NCBI GenBank assembly: GCA_002083775.1
Contig: MTEI01000002.1
Span: 248,001 to 312,000 of the forward strand
DNA from: Rhodoferax ferrireducens
Lineage (GTDB): Bacteria; Pseudomonadota; Gammaproteobacteria; Burkholderiales; Burkholderiaceae_C
Reading direction: 5' to 3'
Length of the DNA stretch: 64,000 nt
Shown: positions 8,358 to 17,303 of the stretch, one piece after another
How the letters are laid out: each line of letters starts with the position of its first letter
Numbering within the stretch: position 1 is the stretch's first letter
The notes under the pieces: generated by a model
Seen by the model: only the letters and a program-made list of their open reading frames with translations
Told to the model about the DNA's origin: nothing
Databases searched by the model: none
Made by a program: the position numbers and the translations under genes

Positions 8358-9311
8358 ATGACAATGACCGGATACTTTACACACCCTAGCTTTCGCAAAC
8401 ATGAAATGGGCCCCGGCCACCCGGAATGCCCTGAGCGGCTGGATGCCATTGATGACCGCTTGCTGATTTCTGGCCTGGACGTGGCGCTGGACCGGCGTGA
8501 AGCCACACCGGCCTCCACTTCAGACATCGAACTCGCCCACGGCCGCATGTATGTGGCGGCCATCCGCGGCTTGAATGCCGAACTGAAGGAAGAAATTGCC
8601 GCAGGTGGCGCCGAGCACCTGCAGATTGACCCCGACACCAGCATCAACATCCACACCTGGACGGCGGCGCTGCATGCCGCCGGTGCCGCTACCGACGCGG
8701 TCGACGCGGTGATGGCCGGTGAGATGAAAACTGCTTTTTGCGCGGTGCGCCCGCCGGGCCACCACGCCTGCCGTGACAAGGCGGGTGGTTTCTGCTTTTT
8801 CAACAACATTGCCATTGCCGCCAAATACGCGCTGGAGCGGCACAACCTGCACCGTGTGGCCATTGTTGACTTTGACGTGCACCACGGCAACGGCACCGAA
8901 GACATCGTCAAGGGCGACGACCGTATCTTGATGGTGAGCTTCTACCAGCATCCGTTTTACCCGCTGGACTGGGAACACTCCAACGCGTCCAATCTGGTGA
9001 ATCTGCCCGTGCCGGCCTACACCAAAGGCATGGACATCCGCGAAATGATTGAAGCCGCCTGGATGCCGCGCCTGGAAGAGTTCCAGCCTGAGCTGATCCT
9101 GATCAGCGCCGGGTTTGACGCGCACCGTGAGGATGACATGGGTCAGCTCGGTCTGGTGGAGAGCGACTATGCCTGGATGACAAGCCGCATCATGGATGTG
9201 GCACGCCACCATGCGCAGGGGCGCGTCATCAGCTGCCTGGAAGGCGGTTATGTGATGAGCCCGCTGGCGCGCAGCGTGGAGGCGCACATTCGGGTCATGG
9301 CGGATGTCTGA
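8358..9311 (+). CDS. Histone deacetylase-like amidohydrolase
   Basis: This 317-residue zinc hydrolase of the arginase/deacetylase fold likely removes acyl groups from polyamines or protein lysines. Key motifs are the tandem His in VRPPGHHACRDKAGG, the metal ligands Asp and His in VDFDVHHGNGTED, Asp in ISAGFDAHREDDMG and the C-terminal CLEGGY. Length and order match bacterial class II HDAC-like enzymes. The start at 8358 has GAGGAG 11 bases upstream; a second ATG two codons on is possible. The end overlaps the MscS gene by 8 bases, so the two are probably co-translated. The substrate cannot be told from sequence. Confidence 0.87.
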   Translation: MTMTGYFTHPSFRKHEMGPGHPECPERLDAIDDRLLISGLDVALDRREATPASTSDIELAHGRMYVAAIRGLNAELKEEIAAGGAEHLQIDPDTSINIHTWTAALHAAGAATDAVDAVMAGEMKTAFCAVRPPGHHACRDKAGGFCFFNNIAIAAKYALERHNLHRVAIVDFDVHHGNGTEDIVKGDDRILMVSFYQHPFYPLDWEHSNASNLVNLPVPAYTKGMDIREMIEAAWMPRLEEFQPELILISAGFDAHREDDMGQLGLVESDYAWMTSRIMDVARHHAQGRVISCLEGGYVMSPLARSVEAHIRVMADV

Positions 9312-10569
9312 GGCCAGTCCAGACGAACTTGACACCTGGCTGGCGGCACTGGCGCAGACCAGCACCCTGATAGAACTGGCGGTGCTGGTGGCCTGTGCGC
9401 TGCTGGCCTGGTTACTGGCCAGCGGCGCTGCCAAAGCTTTTGCCAGCCGTGACGTCAACAGCATCACCTTTGGCCGGCGCATTGTCGACGGCGTGTTGTT
9501 CCCGGCGCTGTGGCTGGTGCTGGCCTACCTGGCGCGCAAGCTGTTGGCCACCACGATGCCGCTGGTGGCGTTCAAGATCGCCATACCGGTGCTGATATCG
9601 CTGCTGGTGATCCGAACCGGGGTCAAGGTGTTGCAGGCAGCGTTTACCGAAACACCTTTTATCCGCTTCCTGGAGCGCACCATTTCCTGGGTCGCCTGGC
9701 TGGCCATGGTGCTTTGGGTCAGTGGCTTGCTGCCCATCGTGATGGAAGAGCTGGACCAGATCAGCTGGAAAGTGGGTGCCAGCGAACTGTCGGTGCGCAA
9801 GATCATTGAAGGCTCGCTCACCGCCGGGCTGGTGCTGATCATCACACTGTGGATTTCTTCGGCCATCGAGTCCAAGCTGCTGCGCCATGCCACCGGCGGC
9901 GAGCTGAGTCTGCGCAAAGCGTTCAGCAATGCGGCCAAGGCGCTGCTGATGTTTGTGGGCCTGCTGCTGGCGATGTCCACCGTGGGGATCGACATGTCGG
10001 CGCTGTCGGTGCTGGGCGGCGCGGTGGGTGTCGGGATTGGCTTTGGTTTGCAGAAGCTGGCGGCCAATTACGTGAGCGGTTTTGTGATTCTGGCCGAGCG
10101 CAGCATGCGCATTGGTGACACGGTGCAGGTGGACAACTTCAGCGGCGTCATCACCGAGATCAACGCCCGTTACACGGTGATCCGCTCGCTGAGCGGCCGT
10201 GAATCGATCGTGCCCAATGAGATGCTGATCACCAGCCGGGTCGAGAACCTCTCGCTGGCTGACCCCAAGGTCTGGCAGTCCACCAATGTGTCGGTAGGGT
10301 ATGACAGCGATGCGGATCTGGTGACCCGCCTGCTGATGCAGGCCGCAAGCTCAAGCGCACGGGTGCTCAAAGAGCCTGGCCCGGCGGTGGCGCTGATGGC
10401 CTTTGGCGCTGACGGGCTGGAGTTCAGACTGGGCTACTGGATCAGCGACCCCGAGAACGGCAGTGACAACCTGCGCTCGGAGATCAATCTGGAGATCTTG
10501 CGGCTGCTGCGTGAGCACCATGTTGAAATTCCCTTCCCGCAGCGCGTGGTCCATCAGCGCGCTGTCTGA
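9304..10569 (+). CDS. MscS family mechanosensitive ion channel
   Basis: This 421-residue inner-membrane protein has about five predicted membrane segments before the conserved pore helix and beta domain (about residues 235-310): LGGAVGVGIGFGLQKLAANY, then AERSMRIGDTVQVDNFSG and SIVPNEMLITSRVENLS. The family opens under membrane tension to release solutes. It is larger than E. coli MscS (286 residues), as in YnaI/YbdG-like members. It overlaps the deacetylase gene by 8 bases. The stop codon lies inside the -35 box of the predicted etf promoter. Confidence 0.87.
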   Translation: MSEASPDELDTWLAALAQTSTLIELAVLVACALLAWLLASGAAKAFASRDVNSITFGRRIVDGVLFPALWLVLAYLARKLLATTMPLVAFKIAIPVLISLLVIRTGVKVLQAAFTETPFIRFLERTISWVAWLAMVLWVSGLLPIVMEELDQISWKVGASELSVRKIIEGSLTAGLVLIITLWISSAIESKLLRHATGGELSLRKAFSNAAKALLMFVGLLLAMSTVGIDMSALSVLGGAVGVGIGFGLQKLAANYVSGFVILAERSMRIGDTVQVDNFSGVITEINARYTVIRSLSGRESIVPNEMLITSRVENLSLADPKVWQSTNVSVGYDSDADLVTRLLMQAASSSARVLKEPGPAVALMAFGADGLEFRLGYWISDPENGSDNLRSEINLEILRLLREHHVEIPFPQRVVHQRAV

Positions 10570-10594
10570 CAGGGCTTGGCACCCTGTCTATAAT
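10566..10594 (+). promoter_or_regulatory. Predicted sigma-70 promoter for etfBA
   Basis: CTGACA at 10566-10571 and TATAAT at 10589-10594 are separated by exactly 17 bases, one mismatch from consensus overall. Transcription would begin near 10601, leaving a ~160-base leader before etfB. The -35 box overlaps the mscS stop codon. Confidence 0.6.
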
Positions 10595-10599
10595 AAAAA

Positions 10600-10613
10600 A
10601 GCACGGTCGTTCT
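10600..10613. promoter_or_regulatory. Candidate TetR-type operator at the etf start site
   Basis: AGCACGGTCGTTCT is a near-perfect palindrome of form AGnACGnnCGTnCT, a shape typical of TetR-family operators. It sits at the predicted +1 of the etfBA promoter, where binding would block transcription. A wider pair AAAGCAC/GTGCTTT (10598-10627) encloses it and could also act as a weak hairpin. Confidence 0.4.
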
Positions 10614-10684
10614 ATTGTGAGTGCTTTCCCTAATCGTGGTCCGCGCGAGCCAACTGGCGAATGGGGCCGCATAGAATGTTGAAG

Positions 10685-10700
10685 TTGACGTGCACGTCAA
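10685..10700. promoter_or_regulatory. Perfect 16-bp palindrome upstream of etfB
   Basis: TTGACGTGCACGTCAA is exactly self-complementary, and a further half-site TTGACGTG follows at about 10706. It resembles motifs predicted for regulators of branched-chain amino acid and fatty acid catabolism in Proteobacteria (LiuR-like), but the regulator is not in the window. It lies ~60 bases before the etfB start. Confidence 0.45.
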
Positions 10701-10762
10701 TTGGTTTGACGTGTGCCTGGTGGTTTGTGAGCTTTTAATACCTACTTTGGAGAGACGTTTTT

Positions 10763-11512
10763 ATGAAAGTCCTGGTCGCAGTCAAACGCGTGGTGGACTA
10801 CAACGTGAAGGTCCGCGTCAAGTCGGACAACACCGGTGTAGACATTGCCAACGTCAAAATGAGCATGAATCCGTTTGACGAGATCGCTGTCGAAGAAGCG
10901 GTGCGCCTGAAAGAGAAGGGCATTGCCACCGAAATCATCGCGGTGTCTTGCGGCGTGACACAGTGTCAGGAAACCCTGCGCACCGCCATGGCCATCGGTG
11001 CAGACCGTGCCATCCTGGTCGAAAGTGCTGAAGAACTCCAGCCGCTGGCCGTCGCCAAGCTGCTCAAGGCCTTGGTGGACAAAGAGCAACCTGGCCTCAT
11101 CATCCTGGGCAAACAGGCTATTGACGACGACTGCAACCAGACGGGCCAGATGCTGGCCGCCCTGGCGGACCTGCCCCAGGTCACCTGCGCCAGCAAGATC
11201 GAGGTAGCGGACGGCAAAGCCAGCATCACCCGCGAAATCGACGGTGGCCTGGAAACCCTGGCGGTGACCTTGCCCGCCGTCATGACGGCTGATTTGCGCC
11301 TGAACGAGCCGCGTTATGTGACCCTGCCCAACATCATGAAGGCCAAGAAAAAGCCGCTGGAGGTGATCAAGGCCGCAGACCTGGGGGTGGACGTGTCGCC
11401 GCGCATCAAGACCCTGAAAGTCACCGAGCCACCCAAACGCAGTGCCGGCATCAAGGTGCCCGATGTGGCCGCGCTGGTTGCCAAACTCAAAAACGAAGCC
11501 AAGGTGATTTAA
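10763..11512 (+). CDS. etfB: Electron transfer flavoprotein beta subunit
   Basis: This 249-residue subunit pairs with EtfA and binds AMP. The heterodimer passes electrons from acyl-CoA dehydrogenases to ETF-ubiquinone oxidoreductase. The N terminus [19 protein letters not shown] and the signature [20 protein letters not shown] are diagnostic, as is [20 protein letters not shown]. Length is normal. GGAGAG lies about 10 bases upstream. It is followed by etfA after 120 bases containing repeat B. A partner acyl-CoA dehydrogenase lies downstream at 12666. Confidence 0.95.
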   Translation: MKVLVAVKRVVDYNVKVRVKSDNTGVDIANVKMSMNPFDEIAVEEAVRLKEKGIATEIIAVSCGVTQCQETLRTAMAIGADRAILVESAEELQPLAVAKLLKALVDKEQPGLIILGKQAIDDDCNQTGQMLAALADLPQVTCASKIEVADGKASITREIDGGLETLAVTLPAVMTADLRLNEPRYVTLPNIMKAKKKPLEVIKAADLGVDVSPRIKTLKVTEPPKRSAGIKVPDVAALVAKLKNEAKVI

Positions 11513-11538
11513 ACCACCCGGCCATCATTGCCCCGGAT

Positions 11539-11592
11539 GTCATCCCGGACTCGATCCGGGATCCATGGATGGCGGATCAAGTCCGCCATGAC
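11539..11592. repeat. Repeat B copy between etfB and etfA
   Basis: Two adjacent inverted repeats are present: ATCCCGGA..TCCGGGAT and ATGGCGGAT..AGTCCGCCAT. It lies between co-oriented etf genes that elsewhere are often only a few bases apart. Confidence 0.78.
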
Positions 11593-11632
11593 AGCCGGGG
11601 AACCGCCACGATGCATTCTCAGGAGCTAATTC

Positions 11633-12568
11633 ATGACCATTCTCGTTATTGCCGAACACGACAACATCTCCCTCAAGCCCGCCACCCTGAACACGGTCAC
11701 TGCAGCTAGCCAATGCGGTGGCGATGTGCACGTGCTGGTGGCAGGAAGCAACGCCGCAACCGTGGCGGCAGCCGCTGCGCAGGTTGCCGGTGTGGCCAAA
11801 GTGCTGCACGTGGACGCCGACACCCTGGCCCACGGCATCGCTGAAAACGTCACCGCCCAAGTGGTAGCGCTGGCGAGTGGCTACAGCCACATCCTGTTTG
11901 CAGCCACTGCGTCTGGCAAGAACATTGCACCGCGTGTGGCGGCCAAGCTTGATGTGGGCCAGATTTCCGATATGACCAAGGTCATCGGTGCCGACACCTT
12001 TGAGCGCCCTATCTACGCGGGTAACGCGATTGCCACCGTGCAAAGCGTTGACAGCGTCAAGGTCATCACCGTGCGTACCACAGCGTTTGATGCTGCAGCC
12101 CAATCCGCACAAGGGCCGGTAGCTATTGAAACGATATCGCCTGTGACTGCTTCAGCTGGCAGTACCTATGTCGGCAGCGAGATCGCCAAGAACGATCGCC
12201 CCGAACTCACCGCCGCCAAGATCATCGTCAGTGGCGGCCGGGCGCTCGGGTCGCAGGAAAAGTTCAACGAAGTCATGATTCCGCTGGCCGACAAGTTGGG
12301 TGCCGCTGTCGGTGCCAGCCGCGCCGCCGTGGATGCCGGTTACGCACCGAATGACTGGCAAGTGGGCCAGACCGGCAAGATCGTTGCCCCCCAGCTCTAC
12401 ATTGCTGCGGGCATCAGCGGTGCCATCCAGCATCTGGCGGGCATGAAGGACAGCAAGGTGATCGTGGCCATCAACAAAGACCCCGAGGCACCGATCTTCA
12501 GCGTGGCGGATTACGGGCTGGAGGCTGATCTGTTTGTGGCCGTGCCGGAACTGGTCGCCGCCCTGTAA
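11633..12568 (+). CDS. etfA: Electron transfer flavoprotein alpha subunit
   Basis: This 311-residue FAD-binding subunit has an N-terminal Rossmann-like domain (residues ~1-150) and the C-terminal FAD domain with the signature [14 protein letters not shown], then [40 protein letters not shown] and [21 protein letters not shown] lies about 8 bases upstream. The linker between domains (about residues 153-167, [15 protein letters not shown]) is encoded by DNA resembling repeat A at 12091-12132. It is expected to work with EtfB and the acyl-CoA dehydrogenase downstream. Confidence 0.95.
   Translation: MTILVIAEHDNISLKPATLNTVTAASQCGGDVHVLVAGSNAATVAAAAAQVAGVAKVLHVDADTLAHGIAENVTAQVVALASGYSHILFAATASGKNIAPRVAAKLDVGQISDMTKVIGADTFERPIYAGNAIATVQSVDSVKVITVRTTAFDAAAQSAQGPVAIETISPVTASAGSTYVGSEIAKNDRPELTAAKIIVSGGRALGSQEKFNEVMIPLADKLGAAVGASRAAVDAGYAPNDWQVGQTGKIVAPQLYIAAGISGAIQHLAGMKDSKVIVAINKDPEAPIFSVADYGLEADLFVAVPELVAAL
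12091..12132 (+). repeat. Degenerate repeat A within etfA
   Basis: GCTGCAGCCC followed by CACAAGGGCCGGTAGCTATT matches the family pattern with a slightly shortened core. It is read in the same frame as the copies in recC, recB (second) and qor. It lies in the interdomain linker of EtfA, a tolerant site. Confidence 0.5.
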
Positions 12569-12584
12569 GGTCAACCGCAAGCCA

Positions 12585-12610
12585 GGGCATCCGCGGGATG
12601 CCCTTTTTTT
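12585..12610 (+). terminator. Rho-independent terminator after etfA
   Basis: Stem GGGCATCC/GGATGCCC with a 3-base GCG loop is followed by seven T residues. It begins 17 bases after the etfA stop and should end the etfBA transcript before the acyl-CoA dehydrogenase gene. Confidence 0.88.
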
Positions 12611-12665
12611 ATGCCAGTCGGCCACTTCAAAGCCGCCGCGATCACCAACCTTCCGGAGACAAACC

Positions 12666-14456
12666 ATGAGTTACGCCGCCCCCCTGAAAGACATGCTGTT
12701 CAACATCCAGTACCTGGCCGGTATTGACCAGATTCAGCAGCTGCCCGGCATGGAAGACGCAGGTTTTGATACCGCCCAGGCGGTGCTGGAGGAGGCGGCC
12801 AAGTTCAACGAAGGTGTGTTGGAGCCCCTGAACTGGGCGGGTGACCAGAACCCCACCAGCTGGAAAGATGGCGTGGTCACGGCCACCCCCGGTTTCAAGG
12901 AGGCGTTTCAGCAGTACACCGAAGCCGGTTGGCAAGGTCTGCAACACCCGGTGGCGTTTGGCGGCCAGGGCCTGCCCAAGGTCATTGGCTCGGCGGTGGG
13001 TGAGATGCAAAACTCCGCCAACATGAGTTTTGCCCTGCTGCCGCTGCTGACCGACGGCGCCATTGAGGCGCTGCTCACCGCTGGCTCGCCGGAACTGAAC
13101 GCCGTTTACCTGGAAAAACTCGTCAATGGCCAGTGGACTGGCACCATGAATCTGACCGAGCCGCAAGCCGGTAGCGACTTGGCAGCAGTGCGCACCCGCG
13201 CCGAGCCGCAGCCAGATGGCACCTTCAAAATTGCGGGTACCAAGATTTTCATCACCTGGGGTGAGCATGAGCTGGCAGAGAACATCGTCCACCTGGTGCT
13301 GGCGCGCGTCAACGGCGCACCGGCCGGGGTCAAGGGCATCAGCCTGTTTGTGGTGCCGAAGTTTATGGTCAATGCCGATGGCTCCCTGGGTGCGCGCAAC
13401 GACGTGCAGTGTGTCAGCATCGAACACAAGCTGGGCATCAAAGCCAGCCCCACCTGCGTGCTGCAGTTTGGCGACCACGGCGGTGCCATCGGTTACCTAG
13501 TGGGCCAGGAAAACCGGGGCCTGGAATACATGTTCATCATGATGAACGCCGCACGTTACGGCGTGGGTGTGCAGGGTATTGCGATTGCCGAGCGCGCTTA
13601 TCAAAAAGCCGTGCAGTTTGCCAAAGACCGCATCCAGAGCCGCCCGGTGGACGGCTCACTGCCAGCAGCGGGCCCGATCATTCACCACCCGGATGTGAAA
13701 CGCATGTTGATGACCATGCGCGCCTACACCGAGGGCTGCCGCGCCTTGTCCAGCGTGGCTGCTGCCGCGTATGACGCCGCGCACCACTGTCTGGACGCCG
13801 AGGTGGCGCAACAAAACGAAACCTTTTATGAATTCATGGTGCCGCTGATCAAGGGCTACAGCACCGAAATGAGCCAGGAAGTGACCTCGCTGGGCGTGCA
13901 GGTGCATGGCGGCATGGGTTTTATTGAAGAAACCGGCTGCGCCCAGTATTACCGCGACTCGAAAATTCTGACCATTTACGAAGGTACCACGGCCATCCAG
14001 GCCAATGATCTGGTCGGCCGCAAAACCGCCCGTGACGGTGGCCAGACCGCCAAAGCGCTGGCGCTGCAGATTGAAACCACCGAGGCTGCCCTGACTGCCA
14101 CCGCCACGCCAGACGCGCTGGTGATGGCCAAACGCCTGACGGCTGCGCGCCTGGCGTTCATTGATGTGGTGGACTTTGTGGCCGGGAACACCAAGGCGCA
14201 CCCCAACGATGTGTTTGCAGGCAGCGTGCCGTACCTGATGCTGGCGGGTAACCTGATGGCCGGCTGGCAAATGGGCCGCGCCTTGCTGGTGGCGCAGGAA
14301 GCCCTGGCACGCGGGGAAGACGTGGCCTTCATGCAGGCCAAGATCACCACCGCGCGGTTTTACGCCGACCACATCATGACCAAGGTCCCCGGCCTGCGCG
14401 ACAGTATTGTGGAAGGTGCGGCTTGTGTCACGGCATTGGCGCTGGAGCAGTTCTGA
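12666..14456 (+). CDS. Acyl-CoA dehydrogenase (long ~600-residue type, DmdC/FadE-like)
   Basis: This 596-residue FAD enzyme introduces an alpha-beta double bond into acyl-CoA and passes electrons to ETF, encoded just upstream. The middle domain shows MNLTEPQAGSDLAAVRTRA; the C-terminal domain shows VHGGMGFIEETGCAQYYRDS and the catalytic Glu in KILTIYEGTTAIQANDL. Length and the N-terminal extension match the subfamily that includes 3-methylmercaptopropionyl-CoA dehydrogenase DmdC, which is widely over-assigned, so the substrate is left open. The start at 12666 has CCGGAGAC upstream and follows the etfA terminator by 55 bases. An upstream in-frame extension would overlap that terminator. Confidence 0.9.
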   Translation: MSYAAPLKDMLFNIQYLAGIDQIQQLPGMEDAGFDTAQAVLEEAAKFNEGVLEPLNWAGDQNPTSWKDGVVTATPGFKEAFQQYTEAGWQGLQHPVAFGGQGLPKVIGSAVGEMQNSANMSFALLPLLTDGAIEALLTAGSPELNAVYLEKLVNGQWTGTMNLTEPQAGSDLAAVRTRAEPQPDGTFKIAGTKIFITWGEHELAENIVHLVLARVNGAPAGVKGISLFVVPKFMVNADGSLGARNDVQCVSIEHKLGIKASPTCVLQFGDHGGAIGYLVGQENRGLEYMFIMMNAARYGVGVQGIAIAERAYQKAVQFAKDRIQSRPVDGSLPAAGPIIHHPDVKRMLMTMRAYTEGCRALSSVAAAAYDAAHHCLDAEVAQQNETFYEFMVPLIKGYSTEMSQEVTSLGVQVHGGMGFIEETGCAQYYRDSKILTIYEGTTAIQANDLVGRKTARDGGQTAKALALQIETTEAALTATATPDALVMAKRLTAARLAFIDVVDFVAGNTKAHPNDVFAGSVPYLMLAGNLMAGWQMGRALLVAQEALARGEDVAFMQAKITTARFYADHIMTKVPGLRDSIVEGAACVTALALEQF

Positions 14457-14674
14457 CACCTTCAGGGTTGCTGCCCGCCGCTGATTCCTGCGGCCAGGCC
14501 GTCAAGCAGCTGCCATAGGGCCTGGCTGTGGCGGCGTCCATAGGTCAGGCACGGTGTGGCGGCTTCAACCGTTAATGTTGAAAAGCAGCTCTGCTGCTCA
14601 ATCAAAAAATAGAGCTACTCGCCCTTTATGGACAAGGGCTAGCGGCCAATTTCTTCTATAAATTTGGTCACCCC
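14457..14674. other. Gap with repeat A upstream of nitronate monooxygenase
   Basis: Apart from repeat A at 14601-14653, no promoter-like pair or hairpin-plus-T-tract is obvious. The repeat ends about 20 bases before the next start codon and may occupy the place of the original ribosome-binding region. Confidence 0.6.
14601..14653 (-). repeat. Repeat A copy (intergenic)
   Basis: It reads AAAATAGAGCTACTCGCCC, a spacer, then ACAAGGGCTAGCGGCCAATT, in the opposite orientation to the copies that start with GGCC. Confidence 0.78.
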
Positions 14675-15625
14675 ATGTCACGTCTGCCCGCACCCCTGAA
14701 TATCTTGCTCTTCCCGGTGATTGGCTCGCCGCTGTTCATCATCAGCAACCCGAAATTGGTGATTGCCCAGTGCACCAGCGGGGTGGTCGGTGCCATGCCT
14801 GCGCTGAACGCCCGGCCTGCTGCGCAACTGGAAGACTGGCTGATCGAGATCACCGAGGCCCTGGCCGCCCACAACCGCGCCCACCCCGAGCAACCCGCCG
14901 CACCGTTTGCCATCAACCAGATCGTTCACAAAAGCAACGACCGCCTGGACCACGACATGGCGCTGTGTGTCAAATACAAGGTGCCGATCATCATCACCAG
15001 TCTGGGCGCGCGCGAAGACATCAACGCCGCCGCGCACAGTTATGGCGGCGTCGTGCTGCACGATGTCATCAACAACAAACACGCCCACAAGGCGATTGAA
15101 AAGGGCGCAGATGGCCTGATTGCGGTGGCCTCAGGCGCGGGCGGGCACGCCGGGGTGAAGAGCCCGTTTGCCCTGGTGCAGGAAATCCGCCAGTGGTTTG
15201 ACGGCCCGCTGGCGCTGAGTGGTTCTATTGCCACCGGCGGCGCGGTGCTGGCAGCGCAAGCCATGGGCGCCGACTTTGCTTACATCGGCTCTGCCTTCAT
15301 TGCCACCCATGAAGCGCGTGCGGCAGAGGCCTACAAGCAGGCGATTGTCGACGGCACTTCGGACGACATCGTCTACAGCAACCTGTTCACCGGCGTGCAC
15401 GGCAACTACCTGGCACCCAGCATCCGCGCCGCCGGGCTGGACCCGGAGCATTTACCCGAGAGCGATCCCAGTGCCATGAATTTTGGCGGTGACAAGTCCA
15501 AGGCCTGGAAAGATATCTGGGGCTGCGGTCAGGGTATTGGTGCAGTGACCCAGATACAAAGCACCGCTGATTTCATCGCCCAGCTCAAGCGTGAGTACGC
15601 TGCAGCGCGGCAGCGGTTGCTGTAA
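14675..15625 (+). CDS. Nitronate monooxygenase (2-nitropropane dioxygenase family)
   Basis: This 316-residue FMN-dependent TIM-barrel enzyme oxidises alkyl nitronates; close relatives can act on propionate-3-nitronate. Motifs include FPVIGSPLFIISNPKLVIAQ at the N terminus, the FMN phosphate region ASGAGGHAGVKSPFALVQEI, and ALSGSIATGGAVLAAQAMGA followed by DFAYIGSAFIAT. Length is typical. There is no strong Shine-Dalgarno before the ATG, and repeat A ends about 20 bases upstream. It is probably monocistronic, since the next gene is on the other strand. Confidence 0.88.
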   Translation: MSRLPAPLNILLFPVIGSPLFIISNPKLVIAQCTSGVVGAMPALNARPAAQLEDWLIEITEALAAHNRAHPEQPAAPFAINQIVHKSNDRLDHDMALCVKYKVPIIITSLGAREDINAAAHSYGGVVLHDVINNKHAHKAIEKGADGLIAVASGAGGHAGVKSPFALVQEIRQWFDGPLALSGSIATGGAVLAAQAMGADFAYIGSAFIATHEARAAEAYKQAIVDGTSDDIVYSNLFTGVHGNYLAPSIRAAGLDPEHLPESDPSAMNFGGDKSKAWKDIWGCGQGIGAVTQIQSTADFIAQLKREYAAARQRLL

Positions 15626-15633
15626 GTTGTACA

Positions 15634-15684
15634 AGAAATTGGCCTCCAGCCCCTATTCAGTATGGGCTGATAGCTATTTAAGTT
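15634..15684 (+). repeat. Repeat A copy (intergenic)
   Basis: AAATTGGCCTCCAGCCCCTA, then TATGGGCTGATAGCTATTTA, just after the nitronate monooxygenase stop and in the convergent gap before the MBL gene. Confidence 0.78.
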
Positions 15685-15832
15685 GTAGTAAATTGAGATG
15701 GTCGCCCTGCCGTTCGATGTCGCAGCGCATAAAAACTGAAGCTGCCCTGTAGCCTACAGATCATTGAAGCGGTTAATAAAACCTAGCACCAGCTGCCCTA
15801 CCGTCACAGCGGCGAAAGAGTAACCGACAGGC

Positions 15833-17197
15833 TCACGTTGGCCAGGTCGAACCCGCCTCGGGCACGATCGCCCGCCAACCCAGTTCACGTTTGATGCGAC
15901 CACGCAATGTATCTGCCGGGCCAGCCTCGCCATGCACCACGTATACCTGATCGGGTGCCTGGGGCATGGTGCGCAGCCAGGCCAGCAGCTGGTTGGCATC
16001 TGCATGGGCGGAGGCTGACTGCAGTTGCACCACCTCGGCGTTCACCTCCACATCCCGGCCATGGATGCGCACCGTCTTGGCTCCACTGGCAAAGCTGGCA
16101 CCGCGCGTACCGGGTGCCTGGTAGCCGGTCAGAATAATCATGTTCCGGTGGTTGCCCGCGTAGTGCGCCAAGTGGTGCAACACGCGCCCGCCCGTGGCCA
16201 TGCCACTGGCGGAGAGGATCACCATCGGCCCGTGGCGGCTGGCTAATGCGCGTGACTCGTCGGTGCTGTTGATCATGGTGGCGTTGTGGGTCAGGGCGCG
16301 TGCGTCTTGATGGCTCAGGCGGTGTTCGCCCAGGTGCGCTTCAAACAAATGGGTGGTGTGCACCGCCATCGGGCTGTCCAGAAAAACCGGCAGCGAGGTC
16401 GGCAAATCGCCCTTGAGCTTTAGCAAATGAATCGCGTGCAACAAAGCCTGGGCGCGGCCGACTGCAAACACCGGTACCACCGCCACGCCACCGCGTTTGG
16501 CCACGCGCTGCAGGGCCGGGGCCAACTCGGCCAGCACATCTTCCACCGGGTGGGTACGGTCGCCGTAGGTGGACTCGATCAGCACGGTGTCGGCCTGCGG
16601 GGCATCGTCTGGCGGGCTCATGATCAGGTCGTCCGGGCGGCCGATGTCGCCGGAGAACAAAATGCGCCGCCCAGCCACCTCCAGCAAAATGCTGGCTGCG
16701 CCCAGAATGTGGCCTGCTGGTGAAAACGTGGCCTTCCAGCCAGGCACCGGGCTGAAGGTTTTGCCAAATTCATGGGTTTTGATGTGTGGCAGGGCGTTCA
16801 GCGCGTCTTGCCGGGTGTACAGGGGCAGGGCGACGTCGTGTTTGGAGAGCTTGTGCCGGTTGGCAAACTCGGCGTCTTCTTCCTGGATGTGGCCGCTGTC
16901 GGGTAGCAGAATCTTGCACAGGTCCCGCGTGCCGGGTGTAGCGAAAACGTGCCCGGCAAAGCCCTCTTTCACCAGCAGTGGCAGATAGCCGCTGTGGTCC
17001 AGATGCGCGTGGGTCAAGAGCACGGCGTCGATCTGATCCGGTGCTACCGGTAACGGTGCCCAGTTGCGCAAGCGCAATTGTTTGTAGCCCTGGAACAGCC
17101 CGCAGTCCACCAGCAGGCTTTTTCCATCATGGCGCACCAGGTATTTGGAGCCGGTGACGGTGCCTGCGCCGCCCAGAAAAGTGATGGTAACGCTCAT
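15833..17197 (-). CDS. MBL-fold/beta-CASP metallo-hydrolase (RNA-processing type)
   Basis: This 454-residue protein joins a metallo-beta-lactamase domain (residues ~1-200, zinc motif LTHAHLDHSGYLPLL), a beta-CASP domain (~230-350) and a C-terminal RMMBL segment with QLQSASAHADANQLLAWL and the final His in VYVVHGEAGPADTLR. This order is that of the YsgC/CPSF73-like exonuclease family, which acts on RNA or single-stranded nucleic acid ends. AGGAG lies about 9 bases upstream of the start at 17197, favouring it over an earlier in-frame start. It is upstream of nothing in its own direction. The nucleic acid substrate is unknown. Confidence 0.85.
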   Translation of the reverse strand: MSVTITFLGGAGTVTGSKYLVRHDGKSLLVDCGLFQGYKQLRLRNWAPLPVAPDQIDAVLLTHAHLDHSGYLPLLVKEGFAGHVFATPGTRDLCKILLPDSGHIQEEDAEFANRHKLSKHDVALPLYTRQDALNALPHIKTHEFGKTFSPVPGWKATFSPAGHILGAASILLEVAGRRILFSGDIGRPDDLIMSPPDDAPQADTVLIESTYGDRTHPVEDVLAELAPALQRVAKRGGVAVVPVFAVGRAQALLHAIHLLKLKGDLPTSLPVFLDSPMAVHTTHLFEAHLGEHRLSHQDARALTHNATMINSTDESRALASRHGPMVILSASGMATGGRVLHHLAHYAGNHRNMIILTGYQAPGTRGASFASGAKTVRIHGRDVEVNAEVVQLQSASAHADANQLLAWLRTMPQAPDQVYVVHGEAGPADTLRGRIKRELGWRAIVPEAGSTWPT

Positions 17198-17303
17198 GGC
17201 GGGTTCTCCTGATGGTCGTTTCGCCGAAAAAAATGCCACGCAGTCAACAAGTGGCTGCATGGCATGATTTTGAAAGATTGACTGGCCGTGGTGGTGATCG
17301 GGC

